Positions 1 through 11,856 of a stretch of DNA of 64,000 nucleotides are shown here, piece after piece. Source of the DNA: Omphiscola glabra. Its lineage: Eukaryota > Mollusca > Gastropoda > Lymnaeidae. The stretch spans positions 18,073,813 to 18,137,812 of the forward strand of contig OZ024807.1 of NCBI GenBank assembly GCA_964017045.1, read 5' to 3'. The notes beneath the pieces are model-generated. The model made no database searches. It saw only the letters and a list, made by a program, of their open reading frames with translations, and had not been told where the DNA came from. Position numbers and translations under genes: made by a program. Position 1 is the stretch's first letter. The number at the start of each line of letters is the position of its first letter.

Positions 1-543
1 TTTTATTGCTTTTTTTATTGAAACGTTTAATTCTACCGTATATTAGATTAGTTCATTGCAGTTAAAATTTCAATGTTACAAGATGTTGTATTTTCCTTTT
101 AAATACTTTTAACTTTTTAAGTTTACGAGTTAAGAGATTCTGAGCTCGACTCCTATTTCAAAGATGGACAAGACGCTCCTCTTTCTATCGCGCAACTTCC
201 TCCCTCATTCTCCTTGTCAATCCTTTCTCTTCTCTCTCTTACCCTTCTCTCTCTCTCTCTCTCTCCATCCCACCCCTTCTCCCTCTAGTGTGTCAAATTG
301 TGTATATATTTTTTTGTTTACAATTTGTTTGTTGTGTTTTGTGTATTTTTTTTTTGGGGGGGGGGGGGGGGGTTACAAGGTGAGGGAGGAAAAGGGAAAG
401 CAAATAATCTTTCTATAATAACTATCCATTCCCACAATCTAATTGTAATTATTTTAATGCTTTTTTACTTTTAAATATAACAAATTGATATATTTTCCAA
501 TTTCTAACAACGCAGTTTGTTTAATATATTCTCTCTTCCCCAG

Positions 544-650
544 CTCAAGGAATTCCCTTCACCAATTTCTGTTTCAACCCAAGCCTGAACGTCACAGTAC
601 CCAACGCCTTCAAGATCCCTGACCCCTGTCCACCTGCAACCATCGGCTAG
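544..650 (+). CDS. EPDR copy A, terminal exon only (partial gene)
   Basis: This is the last exon of an ependymin-related secreted protein gene whose other exons lie left of the window. It follows a CAG acceptor at 541-543, enters in phase 1 and ends in TAG at 648-650. Its 107 bp length equals exon 5 of copies B, D, F and G. The encoded tail has an NVT glycosylation sequon and ends IPDPCPPATIG, close to copy B, and carries the conserved terminal Cys. An extra Cys replaces the usual aromatic residue in the FYFNP motif (here FCFNP). Bases 1-543 are its intron 4 and hold a CT microsatellite (about 235-268) and a run of G near 355-372. The family call rests on similarity to the complete copies in the window. 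Confidence 0.85.
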
Positions 651-735
651 AAACAACTTTACAACATATCTGAAAATTTAATTATATATAGTTTTTATTT
701 TAATTATGTTTGAGTGACGCCAGTTGCCTATTTTG

Positions 736-741
736 AATAAA
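736..741 (+). terminator. Poly(A) signal of EPDR copy A
   Basis: AATAAA lies about 85 bp after the stop codon of copy A, at a normal distance for a polyadenylation signal. Confidence 0.6.
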
Positions 742-3700
742 TATTTTTACTCTCTATCACAAGTGTTTTTTAATTGTATATTTTCACTAGAAGTTATGAC
801 CCGGCGTTACTGGGATGATAATGGCAGGCATTTTGCGCTACGTTCTACCTGCAGTTGCGATTTCTCAACATTTCAAATCCAAGTTTAACGAATGTTGCTG
901 AAAAGGGTTTAGAGATGGGTCATCAATTTATTACCGATATTGCATTAACAAATATTTTAAAATAAAATATAAAAATTATATTTTCATATCTTTATTATCA
1001 TCGGATTGAAAGATATAGTTTTCCACATAAAAATGTATATCCACTCTCCCACCCCCTCGCCCCACACGAGCATGATTTTTTTCTTTCTGAAGAAGGTTAA
1101 ATGCATGTATTCATTAGTTTTAAATATATGTATATATTTTATCATGGTAATTATATATATATATATATATTATATATATATATACCAACTTCCGGTGTGT
1201 AACATATTTGGGTTTTTAACTTTCTTACTTGTATTTTGGGACAACTGCATTTTTTAGGAAGGTGGTGGCCAAACACTTGGTGGCCAAATGCTTGGTGCAA
1301 AACACTTAATCTGCCATGGGCGACACTAATCCTAGTAACGCCTCTTCTTTGAGATATTGCTATAGTTACAAAATAAGCCCCGAACATGCTGTGGGGTATC
1401 TTGTACCTTCTGGGGGTGGGGGAAGGGGCAACTCCGGCAATTGCAGCCCCGCATCCCCATCACAAATATTTTACTAAATTTTTAATCAATCTTTTTAAAA
1501 GCACCCCTTCCAGCATGGTAACCCACCCCTCCCTTTTAGGTATGCCCCAGAAACTTTTTGAACGCGTCTAAAATAGACATTGATCTCTCGTCCTTCACGA
1601 GTTCACTTTTCGCAGTCTCACTGTATCGCGGATTTTTTTACTTGTATATCTCTAATTTGGTATCACGGATTGTTCGCTATATAACAGGTTTTTGCGGTAT
1701 AGAGTTTAAAAAAATATATATATAATCACTCATTTATATTTTGCTTCTGGTGTTTCTGCTACTTTTGCAAAAACGCCACCACTCCCTTTTTTACTGAACA
1801 TGTTTTATATTTATAGTACTGAGAGAAGAGGGGGGGGGGGGAAGCTGCGAAGAAGCTACACGATAAAAGTACATTTTTGGAAAGAAAAATAAATAAAACT
1901 TATTAAATATTTAAAATATTTCATATTAAAGGAATTTGATATATTGATATCTTAATCAAAAATTCAAACAAACATTTTTCTTGTTTTTTAAATTATACAT
2001 CATCAGAAAATCGTACAACAAAGAATTCTTTTATCTAAAGCAGAATCTCGCAACCGTTTTACACGTCTACAACATATTTGAGTGTCTTTTCTTTTAAATT
2101 GTTTAGCTCATAAAAATACACTCCCACTTTACTTTTTCGCAAAGTAAAAACAAAAATATATTTTCATTTTTTGAAAGAAAATATTAACCCATCTCCAATT
2201 TTAAAAATCACATTTTCAGGTGTGTAAAATGATTGGGTTTTGAGATTCATCGGCATACTTATATAAATGTACACTCGTTTTGTTAACGCCATTGATTTTC
2301 TAAATTGGTAAACATATGTTTATATGTAAAAAATGAAATAACATCTCTTTTTTCCCAAATGTAATACAATAGGATTTAAATATATTGTCATCCACGTAAA
2401 ACTGTACACATATTATTTCCTACCACCGATTTGTATGTACCAAAGAAGGTTAATTATTTATCAAAGTCATTACTTTATTTTAAGACGTATCTTGTGCTGC
2501 CTGGGGCAAAATGACCAACCCCCTCCCCCCAGATTTAAAATAAAATTATAAACCCTTGTATTTGTAAACTAAAATATTTTGCACTTCATATGGTTTGTTG
2601 TTATTTGGATGAGTTATAAGTGGATTTGTGAATGCTATTTGGCTATGGAGATTCGCTGCACTGATTGTCTTAAACGGCATTTTCTTATTTAATAAATTTA
2701 ATAAAAGTATATTTTCGGAATTTAAAAGAGTAAAAACTTATTAAATGTTAAAAATACAAAACAAAAATTTTTGTGTCTTTTATTAACAATTTAAAAAAAT
2801 TATAATTATATTTATTAATTTTATTTTAAAGAAGGTAAAATACATTATCAGTTTTGTAACGCGCGGTTATGAAATCGAAGAAACTTAAGAGTTTTGGCTA
2901 AAATAGGCGATTCGCGCTTTTACGTCATTTGCGTGTTTATTGAGAACAAAGTGATATCATTTTTATTTCGCAATATTAACATCGAACGCACTAAAAACAA
3001 CCGATGTTTGGGTTTTCCCGATAAATAAGATTACAATGTAATTCTTTGATTATAATTTTTTATTTTTGTTTTCCTTAACTTTCAAACGCTTATGAAATGT
3101 TTAAAATAGTTCCTTAGTTGTTACTTTAAATGTATTTGTAATTTATAATAATAATAATACTTAAACTTTCACTAAAATAAAAGCGTATAGATTCTATTTT
3201 TTGCGCATTTAAATTGATTCGATTTCTGTAAAATAACAGGAAGTAAATATGATCGCTTTTAAGAATCCGAACGTATTATATCTTTACGGTTCTTTGGCTT
3301 TACGGTCAGCCTGGCTCATTTTTTAAATTATATTTAATACCATAGCCTTGTTGTCAAAATTGTAAGACTGCAGATAGTTTGCTCAGTATCGTGGTATATG
3401 ACAAGCTGTTTCACTAACTTCCAAATCTTTGAAACCTGGCTAAGAATAGTCATCATCTTATCTTGGTTTAATGCAAGGGTCGGCAACCTTTCTCTGAGAG
3501 AAGACCCATTTTTACAAATTAGTTCTGCTGAGAAAATATTTTAGCACCGTAGCCAGGGGCGGATTTGAAAGTAAAATTGTAAATAATTATTTTGTAGATG
3601 GAGCATTTATTTATTCCTTAAAAGTGCTGCATGCGACTCGGGAGCAGGCGGGTTCAATGCGTTCATAAAATTGGATTTGAAAAATAATATAAAATAAGTC

Positions 3701-4111
3701 AATTGGAAATTAGTAAAACACAGTAAGGTTAAACCTGATAAAAGGAACGCAACAAAACAACGAACGTGTCGGCAGGAAGCCTTCATCAGCGATATGTTTG
3801 TTGCATATAAAATAAGTCAGCCGCTGTTCAACCAAGTCTACTCTTCAGAATTCAACATGTGTTCCATCGATGTTTGACCTACTTTATTTTTAAAAAACAA
3901 CAACTAATGTCTACATGTTGATTTACCTAGTCTACGTGCACATTTAAGAATTCTCTCCCGAGATAACAAAATAAAACTTTTAGAGTAAGAGATTTCGAAA
4001 TTATGCCATACCCCGGGATTTTTAGAATCGTGAAGAGCAATAAAAACCAAGCAGCCGGACATCTAACTACTTTGTCCATACACACATCTTACACAACAGT
4101 TTTCAGCAGAC
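742..4111. other. Intergenic A-B, 3.4 kb, no gene seen
   Basis: This AT-rich spacer has no recognisable coding exon. It holds a (TA)n microsatellite near 1156-1183. A transposon end remnant near 1320-1350 resembles the terminal repeats at 5309-5478. A hAT-like end starts at 3474 (CAAGGGTCGGCAACC) and is followed by a GCATGCGACTC stretch typical of the other end; flanking GTTTAATG and GTTCAATG could be a decayed 8-bp target duplication. A hammerhead-like motif is listed separately. The ORF at 1386-1571 shows no family features and is judged chance. Confidence 0.6.
3745..3792 (-). repeat. Degenerate hammerhead-ribozyme-like motif
   Basis: On the minus strand CTGATGA is followed by a small hairpin AGGC-TTCCT-GCC, then GACAC where the hammerhead core would read GAAAC, then AACG/CGTT-like arms. 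Minimal type I hammerheads of this form are known from Penelope-like elements and some other retroelements. One core base differs, so it is probably inactive. A second copy lies at 23660-23706. Confidence 0.4.
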
Positions 4112-7100
4112 ATGTTCTCCTCGGTGCTGGCGCTTGCATTACTTCCCCTGGTTTGGGGAGCCCCAGATCCCACCAAAGTCTGCTTACCCGACGTCATTCA
4201 ATTCTCAGAATACAACATAGAAACAGATGTATGTATATGTTGAAGTAAAAAAATAAATATATATACGGTTTGTAAGGTATGTATGTATGTATGTATGTAT
4301 GTATGTATGTATGTATGTATGTATGTATGTATGTATGTATGTATGTATGTATGTATGTATGTATGTATGTATGTATGTATGTATGTATGTATGTATGTAT
4401 GTATGTATGTATGTATGTATGTATGTATGTATGTATGTATGTATGTATGTATGTATGTATGTATGTATGTATGTATGTATGTATGTATGTATGTATGTAT
4501 GTATGTATGTATGTATGTATGTATGTATGTATGTATGTATGTATGTATGTATGTATGTATGTATGTATGTATGTATGTATGTATGTATGTATGTATGTAT
4601 GTATGTATGTATGTATGTATGTATGTATGTATGTATGTATGTATGTATGTATGTATGTATGTATGTATGTATGTATGTATGTATGTATGTATGTATGTAT
4701 GTATGTATGTATGTATGTATGTATGTATGTATGTATGTATGTATGTATGTATGTATGTATGTATGTATGTATGTATGTATGTATGTATGTATGTATGTAT
4801 GTATGTATGTATGTATGTATGTATGTATGTATGTATGTATGTATGTATGTATGTATGTATGTATGTATGTATGTATGTATGTATGTATGTATGTATGTAT
4901 GTATGTATGTATGTATGTATGTATGTATGTATGTATGTATGTATGTATGTATGTATGTATGTATGTATGTATGTATGTATGTATGTATGTATGTATGTAT
5001 GTATGTATGTATGTATGTATGTATGTATGTATGTATGTATGTATGTATGTATGTATGTATGTATGTATGTATGTATGTATGTATGTATGTATGTATGTAT
5101 GTATGTATGTATGTATGTATGTATGTATGTATGTATGTATGTATGTATGTATGTATGTATGTATGTATGTATGTATGTATGTATGTATGTATGTAGCTTT
5201 TAACATTTTATCTGATAAAATGTATTACTTTTTGCGCTTGCATAAAGTGTTATAGTTTGTGCTTGTTGCATTGTATACTTTGGTGTACTTGCAAATGATA
5301 CATCATAACAGTGGCGTCGTAAGGGAGGCGAAGTGGGCGCCCCGCCTTGGGCGTCACCCTTTTTTCTTTATGGACAGGTGGCATTTTCGGAAAACTGAAA
5401 TTTTTTTTTTTTTTCGAGGAAGTGGTGCGGAATAATCTTGACACACCAAGGGCGGCACTAACCCTAGCTACGCCACTGCGTGATAACACATTAATTTGCA
5501 CAAAAAAAAAGAACTTTTTTATGGGTGTGAACGGAGCTGTTAAATTGGAAATATTTAAGTGCAATGTTTTATACGTTTGAAATTATATACACCTTTCGTT
5601 ACTTATCTGTGGAAATGTATTCCTTTTCACTTGCTTGTGAAAATCTAATTTTAATGTTGCATGCGGTCTAGAGTAAAGAGGTCTTCACAAAGTGGCGGCT
5701 TAAAATTTAAGTTATAAATTAAAAATAGAAAATCACAATAACATACACAGACAATTAAAAGAACAGCAATCTTACAGGAGATACTACAACTTGCGATTGA
5801 TTTCAATCAAAACCTGCTGACCAGCGTCTCGCCTAACGTGACCATAGTGGATGATTACGACAAGGTAAGGCAGTCTGTGATCTTAATAGGATTGTAGTAC
5901 AACCTATAGACATGGTAAGAAAACTGTTACGTTTATAGGACTGTAGTATAAGACCAAGACAAAAAAAGACATTAAGTAACGTTATAGAACTACTGTTTAA
6001 GACCTAGACAAGGTAAGACATGTTAACTTTATAGAGCTGTGGTAAGACTTAGACAAGGTAAGACACAAGTTAACTTTATAGAACTATATTGTAAGACCTA
6101 GACAAGGTAAGAAAAAAGTATTATAACATATAGATAACTGTTTCAATCACCAGTGAAGTTTTAAACAAGGGGAATGAACTCGGACACGCACCGCTAATCC
6201 CCTTTAGTTCCTTTTACGAGCAGCTATTTGGTTCGAAAAGTTTCTCTGACCAGATCTCAAGCCCCCCCCCCCCCCCCGAACCTCTACCCACATGTGGGTG
6301 AACTTCCTTAAAGTGCAGGGGCGGTACATCATCAGCGACCATAATCAAACCCGCCCCCAACACTGAGAAGAACGGCCACCATTGAAGAGGTGAAACATTG
6401 AAACAGCGAATCATTGTATCCAGATTGTGGTATTCCTACCAGTATTCTGACCACAGTATGAAAGATGAAGCGACATTTATAAATTACATTCACAGCGTAT
6501 GATGGGGAACCACACGGTCGCCAAGCACACTTCCTTCACCCTTATAGTTATAACTGTCGACACATCCATCGCGCATCCATCTATGGTCGATAGCTGACTA
6601 CGATGCTAGATGGTCATGTTACAAAACGTATGGGTTTGAGCAGCGGTGTATTGCCAAATTCGTAACAAACGGTTCGCAGTTAGTATAAATTTTGATTTTT
6701 TTAAAATTAGTACTTGATTTTAGGCATATTTATTTTTGAACTAACAGTTCGCACGAACCTGACCGAACAGGCTCCAAACCACCGCTGGGTTTGAGTCTAC
6801 AAATTTTAAACCCTTGATGACATTTTTTAAAAAAAATATCTAAAAATGTTCAGCACTGGGCCTATACTCCTAATAAATATTGCATGACTATTTCCTGACA
6901 TGTTTCAGCTGAGGACCTACACCGTTGACGCCACTGGCAACTGCCAATATGTCGGCCTCTCCCCGGAAGAAATTTATCCCCAATGTTTACCAGGTAAATA
7001 ATTTTTAAAGTTTTAAAAGAATGAAGTGTGTTGTATCACGGTGTTTGGTGTACCTCAGATTATGCATTTAATTATCCTAAAATTTGTTTACACTTATAGA

Positions 7101-8590
7101 GGAGAAATTAACTTAACATTTCTTTACACTTATAGCGGAGAAATTAACTTAACCTTTTTTTACACTCATAGCGGAGAAATTAACTTAATTTTTTTACACT
7201 TATAGCGGAGAAATTAACTTAAATTTTTTACACTTATAACGGAGAAATTAACTTAACATTTTTTACACGTATAGCGGAGAAATTAACTTAATTTTTTTAC
7301 ACTTATAGCGCAGAAATTAACTTAACATTTTTTACACTTATAGCGAAGCAATTAACTTATTTTTTTTACATTTAGAGCGGATAAATTAAGTTAACATTTT
7401 TTAAACTTATAGTGGAGAAATTAAGTTAACATTTTTTACACTTAAAGTGGCGAAATTTGCTTAACATATTTTACACTTATAGGGGAGAAATTGACTTAAC
7501 ATTTTTTACAGTCACATCCACGTACTTCAGAAAAATTTTCTTAACATTACATCCACATACACTTTTATCATAGCAATTCATTTACAGCAACATCTCTTTT
7601 TATCATAACAAGTCATTTACAACAACATCCACTTTTATCTTAAAATTTCATCGACAGCAACTTCCAATTTTATCATAACATTTCATTGACAGCAACATCC
7701 ACTTATATTGGTGAAGTTGTCATTGGATTTGGGCCTAACCCTGTGCCCGCCGAGGCCTGGGACATCCCGTTCAAAGGCGTAACTTTTAGGGTGGCCTATA
7801 GCAATCAGCCCGGGGAGCCACGTTATCCCATCCTGGTCAAGCTGGTCGATGGTGTGTACCTACATCCCATCCTTGGTCACAGGGATATCTACATTAGCGT
7901 CGTTTCGGCATTCATTTTAATGAAGAAATTTCTAGAAAATATGTGTTTCATAACAAAACAATATGTTATACCATTTCGTAGGGTTTCGAACATGTTTATA
8001 AAATTAGGTTTCAGCTTTCAGTGTTACATTTAGCTTCGAATACATCGAAAATTAATTAAATTAATTAGATCGAGAAACAAACAAAAATTATTTTTAAACA
8101 AATTAAAAAAGAAGAAGAAGAGGAATGTAAATTTGAGATCATCTGTCTTTTAGCAACGATTAAAAAGAATTTTTCTCACTCTTTCCTTCTGTTCCCTTTC
8201 ATTTTATCTGTCCTCTCTCTTCATCTCGTTCTCTCACTCTCTTCCTTCCCCCCTCTCTATCTCTCTCTTTTTCACTCTGCCTGTCTCCGAGCGTGAGTTT
8301 GTGTGTTTGAGAGAATTATTTCAAAGAAAAAAAGATGTCTCATTCCAATCAGATTGACAGAAGTCTATCAAATTTAGCAATTCATGTTGTAAATGTTGCG
8401 CTCATATCCTTCCATCGCATAATGTAAAAGATGATGTATCACAGTTTCTTAAATTATGTCTCTCCCCACTCTCTCCCCCGCAGCTCATGTTCCTGCTCAG
8501 ACCAGCTTCTATTTCAACCCGATCTTGAACATCACGGTATCCAACCCCTTCAAGATCCCTGACCCCTGTCCACCTGCAACTGTCGGCTAG
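4112..8590 (+). CDS. EPDR copy B, secreted ependymin-related protein
   Basis: This five-exon gene has exons 4112-4228, 5778-5864, 6909-6993, 7693-7851 and 8484-8590, encoding 184 aa in all. All introns are GT-AG with phases 0, 0, 1, 1. Residues 1-16 form a hydrophobic signal peptide. The mature protein starts near APDPTKVC and has the family cysteines at 24, 80, 94 and 178, presumably forming two disulfides. N-glycosylation sequons are at N59 (NVT) and N165 (NIT). Exon 4 carries the IGFGPN, NQPG and PRYPI motifs, and the tail ends IPDPCPPATVG. Ependymins are small secreted glycoproteins; molluscan members include albumen-gland and regeneration-associated proteins, but the role of this copy is unknown. 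Introns 1-3 are filled with tandem repeats that partly contain its own splice sites. The family call is strong; the exact start rests on alignment of the signal peptides. Confidence 0.88.
4277..5195. repeat. Perfect (GTAT)n microsatellite, about 230 copies
   Basis: An uninterrupted tetranucleotide tract of about 919 bp lies in intron 1 of copy B, starting 48 bp after the exon 1 donor. That donor itself reads GTATGTAT. The period of 4 leaves all plus frames open (MYVC repeats), as well as a minus frame (YIHT repeats); these long ORFs are artefacts. Confidence 0.97.
5309..5478. mobile_element. MITE with CAGTGGCGT terminal inverted repeats
   Basis: This 170 bp element in intron 1 of copy B begins CAGTGGCGTCGT and ends CTACGCCACTG. 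The flanks CATCATAA and CGTGATAA match at 6 of 8 bases, consistent with a diverged 8-bp target duplication as made by hAT-type transposases. Related elements lie at 37409-37574 and 47733-47947. Confidence 0.65.
5865..6115 (+). repeat. Degenerate repeat carrying copies of the exon 2 donor
   Basis: The repeats of about 45-50 bp in intron 2 of copy B include the exon end and donor (GACAAG|GTAAG). The true donor is at 5865. Matching GACAAG|GTAAG copies have GT at 6013, 6058 and 6107, with weaker ones at 5915, 6042 and 6091. Confidence 0.7.
7086..7510. repeat. Minisatellite, about 36 bp unit, intron 3 of copy B
   Basis: About 11 copies of a unit built around CACTTATAGCGGAGAAATTA followed by ACTTAACATTTTTTA occur here. 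They fill the first part of the intron and are diverged by a few substitutions each. Confidence 0.85.
7540..7705 (+). repeat. 35-bp repeat containing the exon 4 acceptor of copy B
   Basis: About five units run through the true 3' splice site at 7691-7692 and into the first exonic bases (ACAG|CAACATCCACTT). Decoy AG copies lie exactly 35 and 105 bp upstream, at 7656-7657 and 7586-7587. One intermediate unit has lost the AG (ACAAC). Confidence 0.85.
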
Positions 8591-8819
8591 AAATAACCTC
8601 GATAAGGATCTTTCGTTTGTTTGTTTGTTAGCTTGTTTGTTTCATGTTTTATTATTGCGATCCACGTTAATTTCAATATAAAAATTGGACTAAACGACTT
8701 AAACCGCTAATCCTTGTGTAGTCTTATTGAATATTAAAAATTGTGGCCGGCTTCATCCTTTGTATATATGAACAAATGTCACCGCTGGTTCTTAAATCTA
8801 AACAAGACTTTTGAATTTA

Positions 8820-9880
8820 GCCATATAGCCAGCTTGAAGGATAACAATTAGCCATATAGCCAGTTTGAAGGTTGACATTAGCCATATAGCCAGACTGAAG
8901 TTTGACATTAGCCATATCGCCAGCTTGAAGTTTGACATTAGCCATATAGCCAGCTTGAAGTTTGACATTAGCCATATAGCCAGCTTGAAGGTTGACATTA
9001 ACCATATAGCCAGCTTGAAGGTTGACATTGGCCATATAGCCAGCTTGAAGGTTGACATTAGCCGTATAACCAGCTTGAAATTTGACATTAGCCATATAGC
9101 CAGCTTGAAGTTTGACATTAGCCATATAGCCAGCTTGAAGTTTGACATTAGCCATAAAGCCAGCTTGAAGGTTGACATTAACCATATAGCCAGCTTGAAG
9201 GTTGACATTGGCCATATAGCCAGCTTGAAGGTTGACATTGGCCATATAGCCAGCTTGAATGTTGACATTAGCCATATAGACAGCTTGAAGGTTGACATTG
9301 GCCATATAGCCAGCTTGAAGGTTGACATTGGCCATATAGCCAGCTTGAATGTTGACATTAGCCATATAGACAGCTTGAAGGTTGACATTGGCCATATAGC
9401 CAGCTTGAATGTTGACATTAGCCATATAGACAGCTTGAAGGTTGACATTGGCCATATAGCCAGCTTGAAGGTTGACATTGGCCATATAGCCAGCTTGAAT
9501 GTTGACATTAGCCATATAGCCAGCTTGAAGGTTGACATAAGCCATATAGACAGCTTGAAGGTTGACATTGGCCATATAGCCAGCTTGAAGGTTGACATTA
9601 GCCATATAGCCAGCTTGAAGTTTGACATTAGCCATATAGCCAGCTTGAAGGTTGACATTAGCCGTATAACCAGCTTGAAATTTGACATTAGCCATATAGC
9701 CAGCTTGAAGTTTGACATTAGCCATATAGCCAGCTTGAAGTTTGACATTAGCCATATAGCCAGCTTGAAGGTTGACATTAACCATATAGCCAGCTTGAAG
9801 GTTGACATTAGCCATATAGCCAGCTTGAAGTTTGACATTAGCCATATAGCCAGCTTGAAGGTTGACATTAGCCCTATAGC
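8820..9880. repeat. 30-bp satellite, about 35 copies
   Basis: This intergenic array has a unit of GCCATATAGCCAGCTTGAAG plus GTTGACATTA. The period is a multiple of 3 without stops, giving spurious open frames of 340-360 codons on both strands. Variant units recur in blocks: the GCCGTATAACC variant occurs at 9061 and again 600 bp later at 9661, suggesting higher-order duplication. Confidence 0.95.
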
Positions 9881-11091
9881 CAATGGTGGTATTTGAACAT
9901 TTAAGAGGGTTTAATAGTTTTATTTTTGAAGAGGAAAATTAATTGTTTCTTCAATTTATTTTTCGTTCCTGATATAGTCGCGGAGATATTGTAAAATTAA
10001 CTCGTAAGATTATTTCCAAAATGGGTTAAGACGGCCCTGAAATTCATAGTTCCAGAAAACGGTGAAAAGAATAGAAATGTCCTTACGTAATATGTGAGCA
10101 ATTATTTGGAAATTGAGATACTTTAGGAAATTATAAATAAACCCTGACACATTTCTGAGACAAAATCGCTGCAGTACTCTTCAGCCAATATGGTTCAGTT
10201 TTATTGGTTACCGGAAATTTGATCGAAATAAATTTCGTCGACAGAAAATTGATCGACGGAAATATGATCGAACGGAAATTTGGTCGAATCTTTTTTTTAG
10301 TTCACACGTAAAATTTTCGTCGAATTTCCGGATACGAGTTTTATTTGCTAGTATCGTTCCAGCTCTACTTGGGGAGTATGGTTCCAGCTGTATTCGGCCT
10401 GTACCGTTCCAACTGTACTTGGTCAAATTTTTTCCAACGCTATGCGGCGAATAGCTCTGCGGACCCCTTCGGGAAAGATCGGCCTTATTCGTTTATTAGA
10501 GTCACGCAGATATTTACAAGGACGACATCGGTTTGGCGTCCTTTTAACACCATTTGCAGAAATCGACGTGGTCGTTTTGGCCGCGATATTTTTATTATTT
10601 TAAATCTTTTACTAGCGGTTTCGTCATCAATCCACAGAAGAAATGTGTATCCCAAAGTAAGCAGCATTTTGAGCTTATTCATGGTCAACCTTTTAAAGTA
10701 AAGACTTAATTTTTTTTTATAAAAGGGGTTGGGGGGAATACGTTCCTCACAACATGATTAACTGGAAAAAAGGGGGAGGGGGGGTAATACATTTATGTAA
10801 TGTAAATTCAATGTTTGATAGTCCTAGCCACACAGTGGACACGACAGAAGTATGGACCAACAAGCACGACCAACTATTATATTGGAGGGTGCTACTGAAA
10901 TAGCAGAGCAAACAATTACAAATATTTTTAAATACCGCAAACAGGATAAACATTCCCAAATGCACGGTAGGATTTTTTTTTAAAAAGGGTAACAGCACGT
11001 TATTTTCATAAGAGCATCTAGTTTTAAACAAAAGATTGTTTCAATAGCTCGATTTTTAAAAAAAAAATGTATAAAGATAGTTTTTTTCAAT

Positions 11092-11462
11092 GTGTTTGTG
11101 TCAGATGGTGAAAGCATAGTTTGTGTCAGATAGTGGAAGCATAGTTTGTGTCAGATGGTGGAAGCATAGTTTGTGTCAGATGGTGGAAGCATAGTTTGAG
11201 GCATATGGTGGAAGCATAGTTTGTGTCAGATGATGGAAGCATAGTTTGTGTCAGATGGTGGAAGCATAGTTTGTGTCAGATGGTGGAAGCATAGTTTGTG
11301 TCAGATGGTGGAAGCATAGTTTGTGTCAGATGGTGGAAGCATAGTTTGTGTCAGATGGTGGAAGCATAGTTTGTGTCGGATGGTGGAAGCATAGTTTGTG
11401 TCAGATGGTGGAAGCATAGTTTGTGTCAGATGGTGGAAGCATAGTTTGTGTCAGATGGTGGT
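11092..11462. repeat. 25-bp minisatellite, about 15 copies
   Basis: The unit is TAGTTTGTGTCAGATGGTGG plus AAGCA, nearly perfect, and ends about 400 bp upstream of the copy C start codon. Confidence 0.95.
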
Positions 11463-11764
11463 CACTTAGACCATCCCCCATTGCTTTAATAGGTTGGAAT
11501 ACGTCGAAAAGATCTCAAGGTTATTTCTTAACAATCGAGTTACTACCCCAGCCAATCTTGTATTGTACAGTGCATTTTTCTTACAGTTCCGCCCCTGTTC
11601 CTATGTGTACTTAGTGTACTACGTATACACCGTTCCGTGGGCCCATATTTAAGTCACGACTGAATGAATACCTGAACTATTCCGTTAAAATTTCACGTGT
11701 GGTAGGATTTAATTTGTTCACGGGATATTTGAAAAAGTCAATATAGGTGGGGGTGAAAACTTCT

Positions 11765-11771
11765 TATAAAA
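11765..11771 (+). promoter_or_regulatory. TATA box candidate of EPDR copy C
   Basis: TATAAAA lies 92 bp upstream of the copy C ATG. This is comparable to the 109-110 bp spacing in D and F. It is a consensus match only. Confidence 0.5.
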
Positions 11772-11856
11772 CCAAAACCCACTTCCGAAACATCGTCACA
11801 AAACTCCAAATCTAAAAGTGTTGATATCCAGTAACACTCCAGGAACGGCTACTGCA

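Larger units (their letters stand above)
9881..11856. other. Intergenic B-C, upstream region of copy C
   Basis: No coding exon is recognised. Near 10209-10290 there is a short degenerate repeat of the form GGAAATTTGATCGA (about 15 bp, five copies). At 11092-11462 lies a 25-bp minisatellite. The ORF at 10345-10701 has no recognisable domain and is probably chance. Confidence 0.55.

Noticed and set aside
4277..5195. CRISPR-like direct repeat arrays
   Set aside because: None of the tandem arrays has unique spacers, and the DNA is eukaryotic.
4205..5255. Open frames of over 300 codons coding MYVC or YIHT repeats
   Set aside because: They are pure translations of a (GTAT)n microsatellite inside an intron.
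8798..9896. Three frames of about 340-360 codons on both strands
   Set aside because: They arise from a stop-free 30-bp satellite and have no non-repeat coding sequence.
10345..10701. 118-codon frame as a possible novel gene
   Set aside because: There is no recognisable domain, no splice context linking it to neighbours, and overlapping frames on the other strand are similarly open.
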